A stretch of DNA of 64,000 bases, taken from contig QFNN01000002.1 of assembly GCA_003240855.1 (NCBI GenBank), positions 80,398-144,397 on the forward strand, given 5' to 3'. Shown one piece after another: positions 37,167-46,629 of the stretch (position 1 is its first letter; the number at the start of each line of letters is the position of its first letter). A program made the position numbers and the translations under genes. This stretch comes from Sphingomonas sanxanigenens. Lineage in GTDB: Bacteria; Pseudomonadota; Alphaproteobacteria; Sphingomonadales; Sphingomonadaceae. Below the pieces are notes generated by a model that was not told where the DNA came from, did not search any database, and was given only the letters and a program-made list of their open reading frames with translations.

Positions 37167-37250
37167 CCGGTTCATGCCGGCTGCTCTTTGACATCGCCCC
37201 GACTCCAAAGTTGAGAAAAGCGCTCCAGCCTCTCAACTTTGTCAACTTCC
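37167..37250 (+). other. rRNA-leader-like segment with a boxA-type motif
   Basis: TGCTCTTTGACA (37182-37193) matches the boxA antitermination motif found upstream of 16S genes (E. coli TGCTCTTTAACA) and is preceded by a GCCGG/CCGGC stem. About 50 bases later comes GTCAACTT, resembling the first bases of alphaproteobacterial 16S rRNA. No rRNA gene follows, so this may be a relic or a coincidental match. The whole 37106-37410 gap holds this, two inverted repeats and no gene. Confidence 0.4.
37207..37240. repeat. 10-bp perfect inverted repeat after the heparinase-like gene
   Basis: AAAGTTGAGA (37207-37216) and TCTCAACTTT (37231-37240) pair around a 14-base loop. It could end the rpe-heparinase transcript, though no T-tract follows, or be part of the rRNA-leader-like segment. 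Confidence 0.5.
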
Positions 37251-37307
37251 AGACGCGGGAATGGGAGAAAACCGCCATTCCCTGCACGAGGCATCGTCAC
37301 GCTGTTT

Positions 37308-37392
37308 CGTCATTGCGAGGAGACGAGGCCGACGAAGCAATCCAGCGATCTCCAACGTCGTTGGGGATTGCTTCGCTACGCTCGCAATGACG
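37308..37392. repeat. 85-bp dispersed-type palindromic repeat element
   Basis: CGTCATTGCGAG at 37308-37319 is mirrored by CTCGCAATGACG at 37381-37392, and GAAGCAATCC is mirrored by GGATTGCTTC further in. A small CCAACGTCGTTGG hairpin forms the centre. The sequence type is familiar as an interspersed palindromic repeat in many proteobacterial genomes. This is the only copy noticed in the window. It lies between the converging heparinase-like and SDR genes. Confidence 0.75.
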
Positions 37393-37410
37393 ATCCAGCG
37401 ATGGTCGCCG

Positions 37411-38190
37411 TCAGATCGACTTGACCAGCCCGCCTTCGGCGCGGATCGCGGCGCCGTTGGTTGCGGCGGCGAGCGGACTCGACAGATAGGCGACGAGGCT
37501 TGCGATCTCATCGGCTTTGATCAGCCGCTGGAGCAGCGAGCTTGAGCGGTGGAGGCGGAAGAATTCGGCTTCCACCTCGGCGTCGCTCGCCTTCGGATCG
37601 GAAGCGATGCTGCGCAGGAACTCGAAGATTCCCTCCGACTGGGTCGGCCCGGGCAGCACGCTGTTGACGGTCACGCCGCTGCCCTTGGTGCGTTCGGCCA
37701 GCCCGCGCGCCACGGCAAGCTGCGCGGTCTTGGTCATGCCGTAATGAACCATCTCCTCGGGAATGGAGAGCGCGGATTCGCTGGCGATGAAGATCACGCG
37801 CCCCCAGTCGCGCGCCAGCATGCCGGGAAAATAGTGGCGCGACAGGCGAATGCCGCTCAGCACATTGACCTCGAACAGGCGAAGCCAGTCGGCGTCGCTG
37901 ATCTCCTCGAAGGGCTTGGCTTCGTAAATGCCCAGATTGTTGACGAGGATGTCGACGTGCGGCAGCGCCTTGATCACGGCTTCTGCGCCGTCGGCGGTGG
38001 CGAGATCGGCGACGATCCCGCTGGCATTCTCCGTCGCGGCGACGGCCTTGTCGACGCCGGTCTGGCCGCGCCCGACGATCGTCACCTTTGCGCCTTCGCG
38101 GCCCAGCGCCTGTGCGATGGCGAGCCCGATTCCGCCGGTCGATCCCGAGACAAGCGCGGTCTTGCCGTTCAACTGGAGATCCATGGTCAT
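37411..38190 (-). CDS. Short-chain dehydrogenase/reductase (SDR) family oxidoreductase
   Basis: The 259-residue Rossmann enzyme has the cofactor loop [15 protein letters not shown] (TGxxxGxG-type with a serine), [13 protein letters not shown] containing the NNxG motif, the catalytic Ser in FIASESALS, and YGMTKTA with Tyr-x3-Lys. The [10 protein letters not shown] segment follows. Substrate and cofactor preference cannot be inferred. The start at 38190 ([13 protein letters not shown]) has AAGGAC upstream; a second ATG lies six bases on. A much longer frame continues upstream antisense to purH and is an artefact. It is divergent from purH with about 100 bp between. Confidence 0.88.
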   Translation of the reverse strand: MTMDLQLNGKTALVSGSTGGIGLAIAQALGREGAKVTIVGRGQTGVDKAVAATENASGIVADLATADGAEAVIKALPHVDILVNNLGIYEAKPFEEISDADWLRLFEVNVLSGIRLSRHYFPGMLARDWGRVIFIASESALSIPEEMVHYGMTKTAQLAVARGLAERTKGSGVTVNSVLPGPTQSEGIFEFLRSIASDPKASDAEVEAEFFRLHRSSSLLQRLIKADEIASLVAYLSSPLAAATNGAAIRAEGGLVKSI

Positions 38191-38292
38191 GTCCTTGTGT
38201 GGTGGGGGGAGGAGGAAAGCGCCATCTGGGGACGCGCGCGCCCGGTTCAAGGATGGTTGCGACGCCGCGCCCCGCAGCTTATGGCGCGCGCC

Positions 38293-39882
38293 ATGAGCGA
38301 TATCAGGATCACGCGCGCGCTGCTCTCCGTCTCGGACAAGAGCGGCCTTGTCGAACTGGGCCAGACATTGGCCCGTCACGGCGTCGAGCTCGTCTCGACG
38401 GGCGGCACTGCCAAGGCGCTGCGCGATGCCGGCCTTGCGGTCAGCGACATTTCGGACCTCACCGGCTTTCCCGAGATGATGGACGGCCGCGTCAAGACGC
38501 TTCACCCCAAGGTGCATGGCGGCCTGCTGGCGGTGCGCGACGATCCTGAACATGCGGCGGCGATGGCGGCGCACGGTATCGCCGCGATCGATCTGGTGAT
38601 CGTCAACCTCTATCCTTTCGCGCAGACCGTGGCCAAGGGCGCGCCGCGCGACGAGGTGATCGAGAATATCGATATCGGCGGCCCCTCGATGGTTCGCTCG
38701 GCGGCGAAGAATCACGCCTATGTGGCGATCGTCACCGATCCCGCCGACTATGCCGAACTGAGCGCCGAGCTCGACGCCAGGGGCGGCGCGACCTCGCTCG
38801 ATTTCCGAAAGCGCCTTGCGGCCAAGGCCTTTGCGGCGACGGCGACCTATGACGCCATGATCTCGCAGTGGTTCGCCTTCGCCGACCAGCAGCAGCTTTT
38901 CCCCGATACGCTCGCGGTCACCGCAAAGCGCGGCGATGAGCTGCGTTATGGCGAGAATCCGCACCAGAAGGCCGCGCTCTACATTCCCGTCGGGCCGCAT
39001 GCGCAGGGCATCGCGCAGGCCGAACAGCTTCAGGGCAAGGAGCTGAGCTACAATAATTATAACGACGCCGACGCCGCGCTCGAGCTGGTCGCCGAGTTCC
39101 GCGATGGGCCGCCGACGGTGGTGATCGTCAAGCACGCCAATCCCTGCGGCGTCGCCAGCGCCGACAGCCTGCTCGATGCCTATGAGGCGGCGCTCGCCTG
39201 CGACAGCGTTTCGGCCTTTGGCGGAATCATCGCGGTCAATCGCCCGCTCGACGCCGAAACCGCGAAGGCGATGACCGGAATCTTCACCGAAGTCGTCGTC
39301 GCGCCCGATGCCGATGCAGAGGCGCGCGCCATCTTCGCCGCCAAGAAGAATCTGCGCCTGCTGCTGACCGGCGAACTGCCCGATCCGGCGCGCGGCGGGT
39401 TGATGCTCAAATCGATTGCTGGCGGCTATCTCGTCCAGTCGCGCGACAATGGCCGCGTGACCCGCGACATGCTGAAGCTCGTGACCAGTCGCGCGCCGAC
39501 CGAGCAGGAGCTGACCGATGCGCTTTTCGCCTGGACGGTCGCCAAGCATGTGAAGTCGAACGCCATCGTTTACGCCAGGGGCGGCAGCACCGCCGGCATT
39601 GGCGCAGGGCAGATGAACCGCCTCGAATCAGCGCGCATTGCGGCATGGAAGGCGAAAGACGCCGCGGCAAAGGCCGGCTGGGCCGAACCGCGCACCATTG
39701 GTTCGGCGGTCGCCTCGGACGCTTTTTTCCCCTTCGCCGACGGGTTGCTCGCCGCCGTCGAGGCCGGTGCGACGGCGGTGATCCAGCCGGGCGGATCGAT
39801 CCGTGACGAGGAAGTGATCGCCGCCGCCGACGAGGCGGGCCTGGCGATGCTCTTCACCGGGATGCGTCACTTCCGGCACTGA
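38293..39882 (+). CDS. purH: Bifunctional AICAR formyltransferase / IMP cyclohydrolase
   Basis: PurH performs the last two steps of IMP synthesis. The 529-residue protein has the N-terminal cyclohydrolase domain ([44 protein letters not shown]). The C-terminal transformylase contains [22 protein letters not shown] and [19 protein letters not shown]. An ATG at 38281 adds four residues. Neither start has a strong Shine-Dalgarno match. The 3' end overlaps the convergent flippase gene by 29 bp. Confidence 0.96.
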   Translation: MSDIRITRALLSVSDKSGLVELGQTLARHGVELVSTGGTAKALRDAGLAVSDISDLTGFPEMMDGRVKTLHPKVHGGLLAVRDDPEHAAAMAAHGIAAIDLVIVNLYPFAQTVAKGAPRDEVIENIDIGGPSMVRSAAKNHAYVAIVTDPADYAELSAELDARGGATSLDFRKRLAAKAFAATATYDAMISQWFAFADQQQLFPDTLAVTAKRGDELRYGENPHQKAALYIPVGPHAQGIAQAEQLQGKELSYNNYNDADAALELVAEFRDGPPTVVIVKHANPCGVASADSLLDAYEAALACDSVSAFGGIIAVNRPLDAETAKAMTGIFTEVVVAPDADAEARAIFAAKKNLRLLLTGELPDPARGGLMLKSIAGGYLVQSRDNGRVTRDMLKLVTSRAPTEQELTDALFAWTVAKHVKSNAIVYARGGSTAGIGAGQMNRLESARIAAWKAKDAAAKAGWAEPRTIGSAVASDAFFPFADGLLAAVEAGATAVIQPGGSIRDEEVIAAADEAGLAMLFTGMRHFRH

Positions 39883-41425
39883 GCGGGCGGAACGGCGGCG
39901 CTTCGGCGCTGCTTCGCGCCGGATCGGCCGGCGCCCGCTTGAACAGCACCCGATCTTCCTCGGTGAAGCCGCGCTTCCAGATCACGGCGCAATAGACGGC
40001 GAGGGTCGCCGGGATGCCCAGCGCCAGTTCGGCCCATTCGGGCAGCCGCGTCGCCGTCTCGCCGACGACCACCGCCGCGGCTGACGCCCAGACGATCGGC
40101 CAGCGCCAGCCCGATACCGGCGCGCCGAGCAGTCGGCTGAGCAGCCCCGCCTTGACGATCGAAGCTCCCGCCAGCGCCAGCGCCAGCGCGACGGCAGGCC
40201 CCGCCGCCGCGATCTTGTCGTCGCGCAGCGCAGCGCCGTCGTCGGCGAAGCTGTGGAGCGCGAAGATCAGGACGAAGGACAGCAGCGCCTGCACCGCGAT
40301 CATCGCCAGCGAGATCATCAGGTTGCGGTGGCGGGCGATATAAATGAGCGCGGCTTCGGAGACGACGGCGGTCGCCGCGACGACCTCGGCGGCGAGGAGG
40401 AAGGCGAGCGCGCCGGTGCCGCCGACGAAATTGGGGCCGACGAGGCCCATCACGCCTTCGCCGGGAATGCCGAGCGCGAGGCCGATCCCGGCCTGCGCCG
40501 CGATGATCCAGAAACCGACCTGGCGAACCTGCTTCGCCACCGCCGCCTTGTCGCCTTCGGCAAGCTTGGCGGTGATGACGGGGCCAAGGATCGGATCGAA
40601 GCTCGTTTTCAGCTTTTGCGGCAGCGATGCGACCTGCTGGGCGACATAATATATGCCGACGATCGCGGGCGAGAAGAACAGGCCCAGGATCGCGATGTCG
40701 ATGCGCCGTGATCCCCATTCGACGGCGTCCGCGGCGGCAAGCGGCGCGTTGCGCTGCGCCAGCCCCCACAACCGCCCCGGATGCGGCGTCCAGCCGCGCG
40801 GCCAGCCATAGCTTCGCGCGAGCGGGATCATCGCGGTCACGAAAGCGGCGACCATCGACAGCACATAAGCCAGGATCAGCCCGTCGCGCGTTGAATAGAA
40901 GGCGAAGGCGAAGGCGCCGATGCTGATCGTCCAGGGCTCCACGATCGCGCGTGCACGCACCGTCGCGCCCACGTCGCGCCGATAGGCCAGCGCCGCGAGC
41001 GCGATATCGGCACCCGCGATGAAAAAGATGATCAGCGGCAGCAGCCGGTCGAGCCCGTCAATCTCGCTGTTGGGGAACATCATGCGGGGCACGAGCGCCA
41101 GGATCGCGCCTGTCACGGCCGAGATGATGAAGGTGACGACCATCGCATCCCACACCGCATGGCCATGGCGGTCGCCTTCGGTGCGCGTCAGTTGCAGCGC
41201 CAGCCCGCGCTTCAGCCCCAATGTGGAGATCTGCGCCGCGAACTCGACGACGAGCACCGCATAGGCGAAGCGGCCGAGCGCCGCGTCGCCATACCAGCGT
41301 CCGGCGATGAAGAGGAACGGCAGGCGCGCGGCAAGCCGCAGCAGGAAGCCGAAAAAATTGGTCCTCCCACCCTTTGCGAGCGCGGCGATATCGCCTTCGC
41401 CCGTCTTTATGGCTTCTGCCCCCAT
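39854..41425 (-). CDS. Polysaccharide flippase-like multi-span membrane protein (MOP superfamily)
   Basis: The 523-residue protein has about 12 to 14 hydrophobic segments distributed along its length, with the opening [19 protein letters not shown] and a Wzx-like middle segment [21 protein letters not shown]. It resembles oligosaccharide/lipid-linked sugar flippases. No glycosyltransferase or polymerase genes are adjacent, so the cargo is unknown. It overlaps purH at the 3' end and follows polA across 52 bp on the same strand, being downstream of it. Whether it is co-transcribed with polA is unclear. Confidence 0.8.
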   Translation of the reverse strand: MGAEAIKTGEGDIAALAKGGRTNFFGFLLRLAARLPFLFIAGRWYGDAALGRFAYAVLVVEFAAQISTLGLKRGLALQLTRTEGDRHGHAVWDAMVVTFIISAVTGAILALVPRMMFPNSEIDGLDRLLPLIIFFIAGADIALAALAYRRDVGATVRARAIVEPWTISIGAFAFAFYSTRDGLILAYVLSMVAAFVTAMIPLARSYGWPRGWTPHPGRLWGLAQRNAPLAAADAVEWGSRRIDIAILGLFFSPAIVGIYYVAQQVASLPQKLKTSFDPILGPVITAKLAEGDKAAVAKQVRQVGFWIIAAQAGIGLALGIPGEGVMGLVGPNFVGGTGALAFLLAAEVVAATAVVSEAALIYIARHRNLMISLAMIAVQALLSFVLIFALHSFADDGAALRDDKIAAAGPAVALALALAGASIVKAGLLSRLLGAPVSGWRWPIVWASAAAVVVGETATRLPEWAELALGIPATLAVYCAVIWKRGFTEEDRVLFKRAPADPARSSAEAPPFRPLSAGSDASR

Positions 41426-41477
41426 CAGCCTTCCTTAAAGGTGGACGCGGCGGAGCGCCAGATCGCCCATCGCACCG

Positions 41478-44258
41478 TCAGTGCGCTGCGCCCCAGCTCG
41501 CCCCGGTGCCGATCTCGACCCCCAATGGCACGCTGAGCTCGACGGCCGGCAGCGCGGCGTTGGCCATCACGTCGCGGATCACCTCGCTCGCGGCCGCGAC
41601 GTCGCTCCCGGGCAGCTCGAACACCAGTTCGTCATGGACCTGCAGCAGCATTTTGACCTGCGGCAGGCCCGCGTCGGCCAGCGCGGCTTCCATGCGCGCC
41701 ATTGCGCGCTTGATGATGTCGGCGCTGGTGCCCTGAATCGGTGCGTTGATCGCCGCGCGTTCGGCGCCCTGGCGTTCATGCTGCGTCTTGGAATTGATCC
41801 GGCTGAAATGCGTTTTCCGCCCGAACAGCGTCGTCGTATAGCCGGTCTCGCGGACATGGGTCAGCGTCTCGGCGATATAGCGGTTGATGCCGGGGAAGCG
41901 CTCGAAATAGCGATCGATCATCGCCTGCGCCTCATCGGGCGTCACGTCGAGCCGCCCCGCCAGCCCCCAGCGTGAAATGCCGTAAAGAATCGCGAAGTTG
42001 ATCGTCTTGGCGCGCCCGCGCGTGTCGCGGTTGACCTCGCCGAACAGTTCCTTGGCGGTCAGGCTGTGAATGTCGTCGCCGCGTGCGAAGGCTTCCTTCA
42101 GCGGCGGCACGTCCGCCATATGCGCGGCGAGGCGAAGTTCGATCTGGCTATAGTCGGCGGAAAGGATGACGTTGCCCGGCTCGGCGACGAAGGCGTCGCG
42201 GATCTGGCGCCCTGCCTCGGTGCGCACGGGGATGTTCTGGAGATTGGGGTCGTTGGACGAAAGCCGCCCGGTCTGAGCGCCGGTCAGGCCATAGCTGGTG
42301 TGGACTCGGCCCGTTTCGGGGTTGATCTGTTCCTGCAGGGCGTCGCTATAGGTCGACTTGAGCTTGGCGATCTGGCGCCAGTCGAGCACTTTGCGCGCAA
42401 TCTCGACGCCTTCGCCGGCCAGCCGTTCCAGTTCATTGACGTCGGTCGAATGGACGCCGCTCTTGCCCTTGCGCCCGCCTTTCAGGCCCATGCGGTCATA
42501 GAGAATCTCGCCGAGCTGCTTGGGGCTGCCGATGGTGAAAGGACTGCCGGCAAGCGCGTGGATTTCGCCTTCCAGCGCCAGGATCTGTGTCGCGAATTCC
42601 GACGACAACCGCGTCAGCACGCCGCGATCGACCTTGATCCCGCGCTGCTCCATTCGCGCTAGCACCGGCACGAGCGGCCGATCGACGCGTTCATAGATGC
42701 GCGTCACCTGCTCGGCCGGCAGGCGCGGCTTGAAGCGCCGATGGAAACGCAACGTCACGTCGGCGTCCTCGGCCGCATAGCGCGTCGCGCTGCGCAGATC
42801 GACTTCATGGAAGCCAAGCTGTTTCTTGCCGGCGCCGACGACGTCCTTGAACGCGATACAGGTGTGGCCGAGGTGAAGCTTGGCCAGTTCATCCATACCG
42901 TGGCCGTGGAGGCCGGCCTCGAGCGCGAAGCTCATCAGGATCGTGTCGTCAAAGGGCGTAAGGCCCATGCCGGCGCGCGCCAGCACGATCATGTCATATT
43001 TCAGGTTATGTCCGATCTTGAGGACTGAAGAATCCTCGAGCAACGGCTTGAGCCTGGCGATCGCTGCGGCGCGATCGATCTGCACCGGCGCGTCGGACAG
43101 AAGATCGCGGCCGACATGACCGATCGGGATGTAGCAGGCTTTGTTGGGTGCGAGCGCGAGACTGACGCCGACCAGGGTCGCGCGCATCGGATCGATCGAA
43201 TCGGTCTCGGTATCAACCGCGACGAAGCCTTGCGCCGTCGCCTCGGCGATCCAGCGATCGAGATCGGCCTCGCTGACCACCGTCTGATAGGCGTCGTGAT
43301 TGCAGGGCGGATCGTCCGAGACCGCGATCGGTGCTGCGGGGGCCGCGGATGCGTTGTCGCTCGGTACCGTCGGGGCCGGCCCCGACTGCGAAGCGCCGCC
43401 GAGCTTGGCGACGAGCGATCGGAAGCCGTGATGTTCCAGGAAACTGCGCAGCGGCGGCTCGGGAATCCCCTGCATCGCCAGATCGTCCAGTGGCTCGGGC
43501 AGCGGCACATCGTCCTTCAGCGTCACCAGCAGGCGCGAAAGCCGCGCCATGTCGGCATGCTCGATCAGATTGTCGCGCAGCTTGCCGGCCTTCATGCCTG
43601 GCGCGGCGGCGAGCACCGATTCCAGGTCGCCATATTCGCCGATCAGCTTGGCTGCAGTCTTGGGGCCGACGCCGGGAACGCCCGGCACATTGTCCACGCT
43701 GTCGCCCATCAGCGCGAGCACTTCGCCCAGCTTGTCAGGGCCGACGCCGAACTTCTCGACGACATAGTCGGGGCCGATGCGGCGATTATTCATCGTGTCG
43801 AGCATGTCGACGCCCGGCTCGATCAATTGCATCAGATCTTTGTCGGACGAGACGATGGTCACCGACCATCCGGCCGCGATCGCCGCCTTTGCATAGCTGG
43901 CGATGATGTCGTCGGCCTCGAACCCCTCTTCCTCGATACACGGCAGCGAAAAGGCGCGCGTCGCGTCGCGGATCATCGGAAACTGCGGCACCAGATCCTC
44001 GGGCGCAGGCGGGCGATGCGCCTTGTAGCGATCATATAGCTCGTTGCGGAAGGTATGCGACGATTTGTCGAGCACCACGGCCAGATGCGTCGGCCCGTCG
44101 GCCTTGTGCAGGCCTTCGGCGAGCTTCCATAGCATCGTCGTATAGCCATAGACCGCGCCGACGGGCTCGCCGCGGATGTTGGTAAGCGGAGGAAGCCGGT
44201 GATAGGCGCGGAAAATGTAGCTCGATCCGTCGACGAGGTAGAGGTGGTTGGATGCCAT
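41478..44258 (-). CDS. polA: DNA polymerase I
   Basis: PolA removes primers and fills gaps. The 926 residues include the 5' nuclease (about 1-290, opening LYLVDGSSYIFRAYH and EEEGFEADDIIASYA). The 3'-5' exonuclease appears active, with AVDTETDSIDPM, HNLKYD and YAAEDAD. The polymerase has SADYSQIELRLA, TINFAILYGISRWGLA and LLQVHDELVFE. Presence of intact exonuclease acidic residues contrasts with several bacteria where that domain is inactive. The start at 44258 (MASNHLYLVDG) was chosen over a 16-residue extension. It is divergent from the alpha/beta hydrolase. Confidence 0.97.
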   Translation of the reverse strand: MASNHLYLVDGSSYIFRAYHRLPPLTNIRGEPVGAVYGYTTMLWKLAEGLHKADGPTHLAVVLDKSSHTFRNELYDRYKAHRPPAPEDLVPQFPMIRDATRAFSLPCIEEEGFEADDIIASYAKAAIAAGWSVTIVSSDKDLMQLIEPGVDMLDTMNNRRIGPDYVVEKFGVGPDKLGEVLALMGDSVDNVPGVPGVGPKTAAKLIGEYGDLESVLAAAPGMKAGKLRDNLIEHADMARLSRLLVTLKDDVPLPEPLDDLAMQGIPEPPLRSFLEHHGFRSLVAKLGGASQSGPAPTVPSDNASAAPAAPIAVSDDPPCNHDAYQTVVSEADLDRWIAEATAQGFVAVDTETDSIDPMRATLVGVSLALAPNKACYIPIGHVGRDLLSDAPVQIDRAAAIARLKPLLEDSSVLKIGHNLKYDMIVLARAGMGLTPFDDTILMSFALEAGLHGHGMDELAKLHLGHTCIAFKDVVGAGKKQLGFHEVDLRSATRYAAEDADVTLRFHRRFKPRLPAEQVTRIYERVDRPLVPVLARMEQRGIKVDRGVLTRLSSEFATQILALEGEIHALAGSPFTIGSPKQLGEILYDRMGLKGGRKGKSGVHSTDVNELERLAGEGVEIARKVLDWRQIAKLKSTYSDALQEQINPETGRVHTSYGLTGAQTGRLSSNDPNLQNIPVRTEAGRQIRDAFVAEPGNVILSADYSQIELRLAAHMADVPPLKEAFARGDDIHSLTAKELFGEVNRDTRGRAKTINFAILYGISRWGLAGRLDVTPDEAQAMIDRYFERFPGINRYIAETLTHVRETGYTTTLFGRKTHFSRINSKTQHERQGAERAAINAPIQGTSADIIKRAMARMEAALADAGLPQVKMLLQVHDELVFELPGSDVAAASEVIRDVMANAALPAVELSVPLGVEIGTGASWGAAH

Positions 44259-44274
44259 CGCGCGGGGATAGCCC

Positions 44275-44330
44275 AAGCCGCGCGTCCGGGCCACAGCTTC
44301 GCGCAAGCGGCGGTTAATGCCGCGCGGCTT
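44275..44330. repeat. Inverted repeat in the polA/hydrolase divergent gap
   Basis: AAGCCGCGCG (44275-44284) and CGCGCGGCTT (44321-44330) are perfect complements separated by 36 bases. Both lie inside the 83-bp gap between the two divergent starts. The same ten bases form the core of the thrS leader repeat at 61964-62018. Confidence 0.5.
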
Positions 44331-44341
44331 AAGGCGTTCAC

Positions 44342-45178
44342 ATGATCGACAGGCGATATTTCATCATCGGCGGGATGGCGACGGCGATGGGCTCCGCAGC
44401 GTTCGGCGCGCCGCCTGCAGGTGGATTCGCCTCGCGCCGGATCGGCGTCGTCGTGCGCGGCGCGGGGCCGGATGTGATCCTGGTCCACGGCCTCGATTCA
44501 TCCCGCGCGGTATGGAATGGCACGGTCGCCGCCATAAGCGGCTATCGCTGGCATCTCGTGCAGATTGGCGGATTTGGCGGGATGGCGGCGGGCGCTAACG
44601 CCAGCGGCCCGATCGTCGCCCCCATCGCGGCGGAGATTGCGCGCTACGCGCAATGGGCGGGGCTCGATCGACCGGCGGTGATCGGTCACTCTATGGGCGG
44701 TACGATCGCGCTTACCCAGGCGATCGATCAGCCGCAAAGCCTCGGCCGGCTGATGGTGGTCGATATGCTGCCTGCTCCGGCGGCGCTGCTGGGCCTCGAT
44801 TCAGCGACGGGCGGGCTGTTCGCTTCACTTGCAATGTCGCTTGGCGGCGGCGACGCGGGGATGATCCGCTCGTTGACGCGGACGCTTGGCGGCGGCGAGG
44901 ATAGCGATGACCGGGTGACGGCGAACGCCCTGCGTGAGTTGGCGGGCCTCGATCTCGGCCCGCGCCTGCCGCGCATCGCGACGCCGCTGACAGTGGTCTA
45001 TGCGGAGCCGCCCGCCGACGTTGTCGATCCGCATCTTGTCGCCGCGCGCTACCGTTCGGCCTATGCCGCCGTGCGCGGCGTCCGGCAGGTCGGGATAGCC
45101 GATAGCGGGCATATGGTGATGCTCGATCAGCCGGCGCGCTTCGCGACGGCCGTGCGCGCTTTTCTGGCGCCGGCATAG
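44342..45178 (+). CDS. Exported alpha/beta hydrolase
   Basis: The 278-residue protein has a short N-terminal signal-like region (MIDRRYFIIGGMATAMGSAAFG), which resembles a Tat leader because of the Arg-Arg pair, though the consensus is weak. The hydrolase domain has LVHGLDSSRAVW, nucleophile elbow VIGHSMGGTIAL and the late histidine in IADSGHMVMLDQP. The catalytic acid is probably in the region near AEPPADVVD. Substrate is unknown. It is divergent from polA and ends just before a bidirectional hairpin terminator. Confidence 0.82.
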   Translation: MIDRRYFIIGGMATAMGSAAFGAPPAGGFASRRIGVVVRGAGPDVILVHGLDSSRAVWNGTVAAISGYRWHLVQIGGFGGMAAGANASGPIVAPIAAEIARYAQWAGLDRPAVIGHSMGGTIALTQAIDQPQSLGRLMVVDMLPAPAALLGLDSATGGLFASLAMSLGGGDAGMIRSLTRTLGGGEDSDDRVTANALRELAGLDLGPRLPRIATPLTVVYAEPPADVVDPHLVAARYRSAYAAVRGVRQVGIADSGHMVMLDQPARFATAVRAFLAPA

Positions 45179-45190
45179 ATGTTGATATGG

Positions 45191-45220
45191 AAAAGGGGCG
45201 CCCGCACCGGCGGACGCCCC
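45191..45220. terminator. Hairpin terminator between hydrolase and metalloprotease A
   Basis: GGGGCGCCCGC (45195-45205) pairs with GCGGACGCCCC (45210-45220). On the minus strand the stem is followed by TTTTCC, fitting termination of metalloprotease A, and it can also serve the plus-strand hydrolase. A near-identical hairpin follows metalloprotease B at 46577-46611. Confidence 0.7.
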
Positions 45221-45248
45221 TTCCGATCCGAAGATCGATCCTTCCGGA

Positions 45249-46403
45249 TCAGGCGAAAGCGATCTTCGCCCGGCGACGGCGCATTGCGCCGCCGATCATG
45301 CCGAAACCGGCAATGAGCATCGCCCACGTCGTCGGCTCGGGCACGGCGAAGAACTGACGCGTCATGTCGGCGGTCGTGAAGGTGTAGTTGGGGTTGGCGA
45401 GGACATCGACCGAAACGTTCCAGCCGATCGCGTCGAACAGCGCCAGGTCGAGCGCGGTCGTCTCGTCGGTCAGGCCGTTACAGATATAAGGGTTCATGAT
45501 GCCCTCGAAATTGGCGCAGCCGCCGCCAACGGGCTCCTTCCAGTGCGAGGCCTGCCAGCCGTCGCCCGTATAGGTGCCGGTCGAGAACAGGCCGCCCATG
45601 AACGCCGTCGCGCCACCGTCGATCGAGAAATAGGAGTCCTGGTTCGGGCGCCAGTCGAGACCGTCCGCGCTGTAGCGGAACATGTCGAGGCCATAGCCCC
45701 ACCAATAATCGTCCGGGTTATAGCCCGTCTGGCCATCGCTATAGTCGAAATCGTCAGCCGCGCTGACGAAGCCCAGCGCATGGCCGATCTCATGCACCGC
45801 GACGCCGACGAAGTCGTAGGTGCCGGTCGAAACGCCGTCGAGCGGATTGAAGTCGAAGTTGAACGTGTTCGAGAATCGCACCTGGCCGTCGATGCCGCCG
45901 CTGGTCAGCCCCAACGCCTTGGCGTTGGCGGTGGTCAGCGCGATGGTGCTGGCGATCGCCGTGCCGTCGGGCGTCAGCCGCGAGGTGCCGACGTCGATGC
46001 CGTCCTTCGTCGCCGGATTGACGTAGCCCGGAACCAGCGCCGAAACGCTGCCCGACGCGCTGAGCGGCGCGAGGTTCGCCACGGCCTGCGCGTCGAGCGC
46101 GCTGTTACCCGTGGTGGCGAGGGCGTTATAATAGTCGTTAATCGGTACATAGGACAGCAGGCTGCTGCCGGTGCTGCCCAGCACGTTGGGGCCGAGGTCC
46201 GAGAAGCCGACATTGAGATTGATCACCGCGTTGCCGGTGAGCGTTTTTTCCCAATATGCCGCAGCGATCTTGAAGCCGAGTTCGGCCTTCGACCCGGTAA
46301 CCCCGCCGATGTCGATCAGGTTGATGGTGATGGCGTTGGCTGGCGCGCTGGCGGTCAGCGCGGCGGCGGCGGTGAAGCAGAGCAAAGCAGACTGGATTTT
46401 CAT
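45249..46403 (-). CDS. PEP-CTERM metalloprotease A (HExxH family)
   Basis: The 384-residue precursor has a signal peptide (MKIQSALLCFTAAAAL to APANAI) and a zinc-protease core with VAVHEIGHALGFVS. The C-terminal sorting signal is PEPTTWAMLIAGFGMIGGAMRRRR-type: a PEPxxWA motif, a membrane helix and a basic tail. Such proteins are believed to be processed by an exosortase and kept at or released from the cell surface; no exosortase is in the window. It resembles the NF038122-type metalloproteases by name from memory only. The ATG at 46403 has a GGGGGAAGAC site upstream. It is tandem with gene B below and shares long segments with it. Confidence 0.85.
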   Translation of the reverse strand: MKIQSALLCFTAAAALTASAPANAITINLIDIGGVTGSKAELGFKIAAAYWEKTLTGNAVINLNVGFSDLGPNVLGSTGSSLLSYVPINDYYNALATTGNSALDAQAVANLAPLSASGSVSALVPGYVNPATKDGIDVGTSRLTPDGTAIASTIALTTANAKALGLTSGGIDGQVRFSNTFNFDFNPLDGVSTGTYDFVGVAVHEIGHALGFVSAADDFDYSDGQTGYNPDDYWWGYGLDMFRYSADGLDWRPNQDSYFSIDGGATAFMGGLFSTGTYTGDGWQASHWKEPVGGGCANFEGIMNPYICNGLTDETTALDLALFDAIGWNVSVDVLANPNYTFTTADMTRQFFAVPEPTTWAMLIAGFGMIGGAMRRRRAKIAFA

Positions 46404-46576
46404 GTCTTCCCCCATGGAAGCCGACACGACCGCAGCCTTGCGACTCCGGGGTCGGTAAGGTTAAGAAAACCTTAATAAATATGTCAGAGTCAAGCGCGTG
46501 GGCGCGGTCTGTGCGGCGGATTGCCGCAAAATGGGACAGGCCGAGACAAGGTCAACGATTGTTCACGCGGCATATG

Positions 46577-46611
46577 AAAAGGGGCGCCCGCGATGCGGAC
46601 GCCCCCATTTT
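46577..46611 (-). terminator. Hairpin terminator after metalloprotease B
   Basis: GGGGCGCCCGC (46581-46591) pairs with GCGGACGCCCC (46595-46605), with a TTTTC tail on the minus strand after the stem. It is almost the same as the one at 45191-45220, as expected if the duplicated unit included its terminator. Confidence 0.75.
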
Positions 46612-46629
46612 CGCTCGAAGCAGGTTCGA

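Noticed and set aside
37411..39549. A 712-residue minus-strand frame spanning the SDR and the antisense of purH
   Set aside because: Only the last 259 residues look like protein (SDR). The earlier part is the reverse strand of purH, a common artefact in GC-rich DNA.
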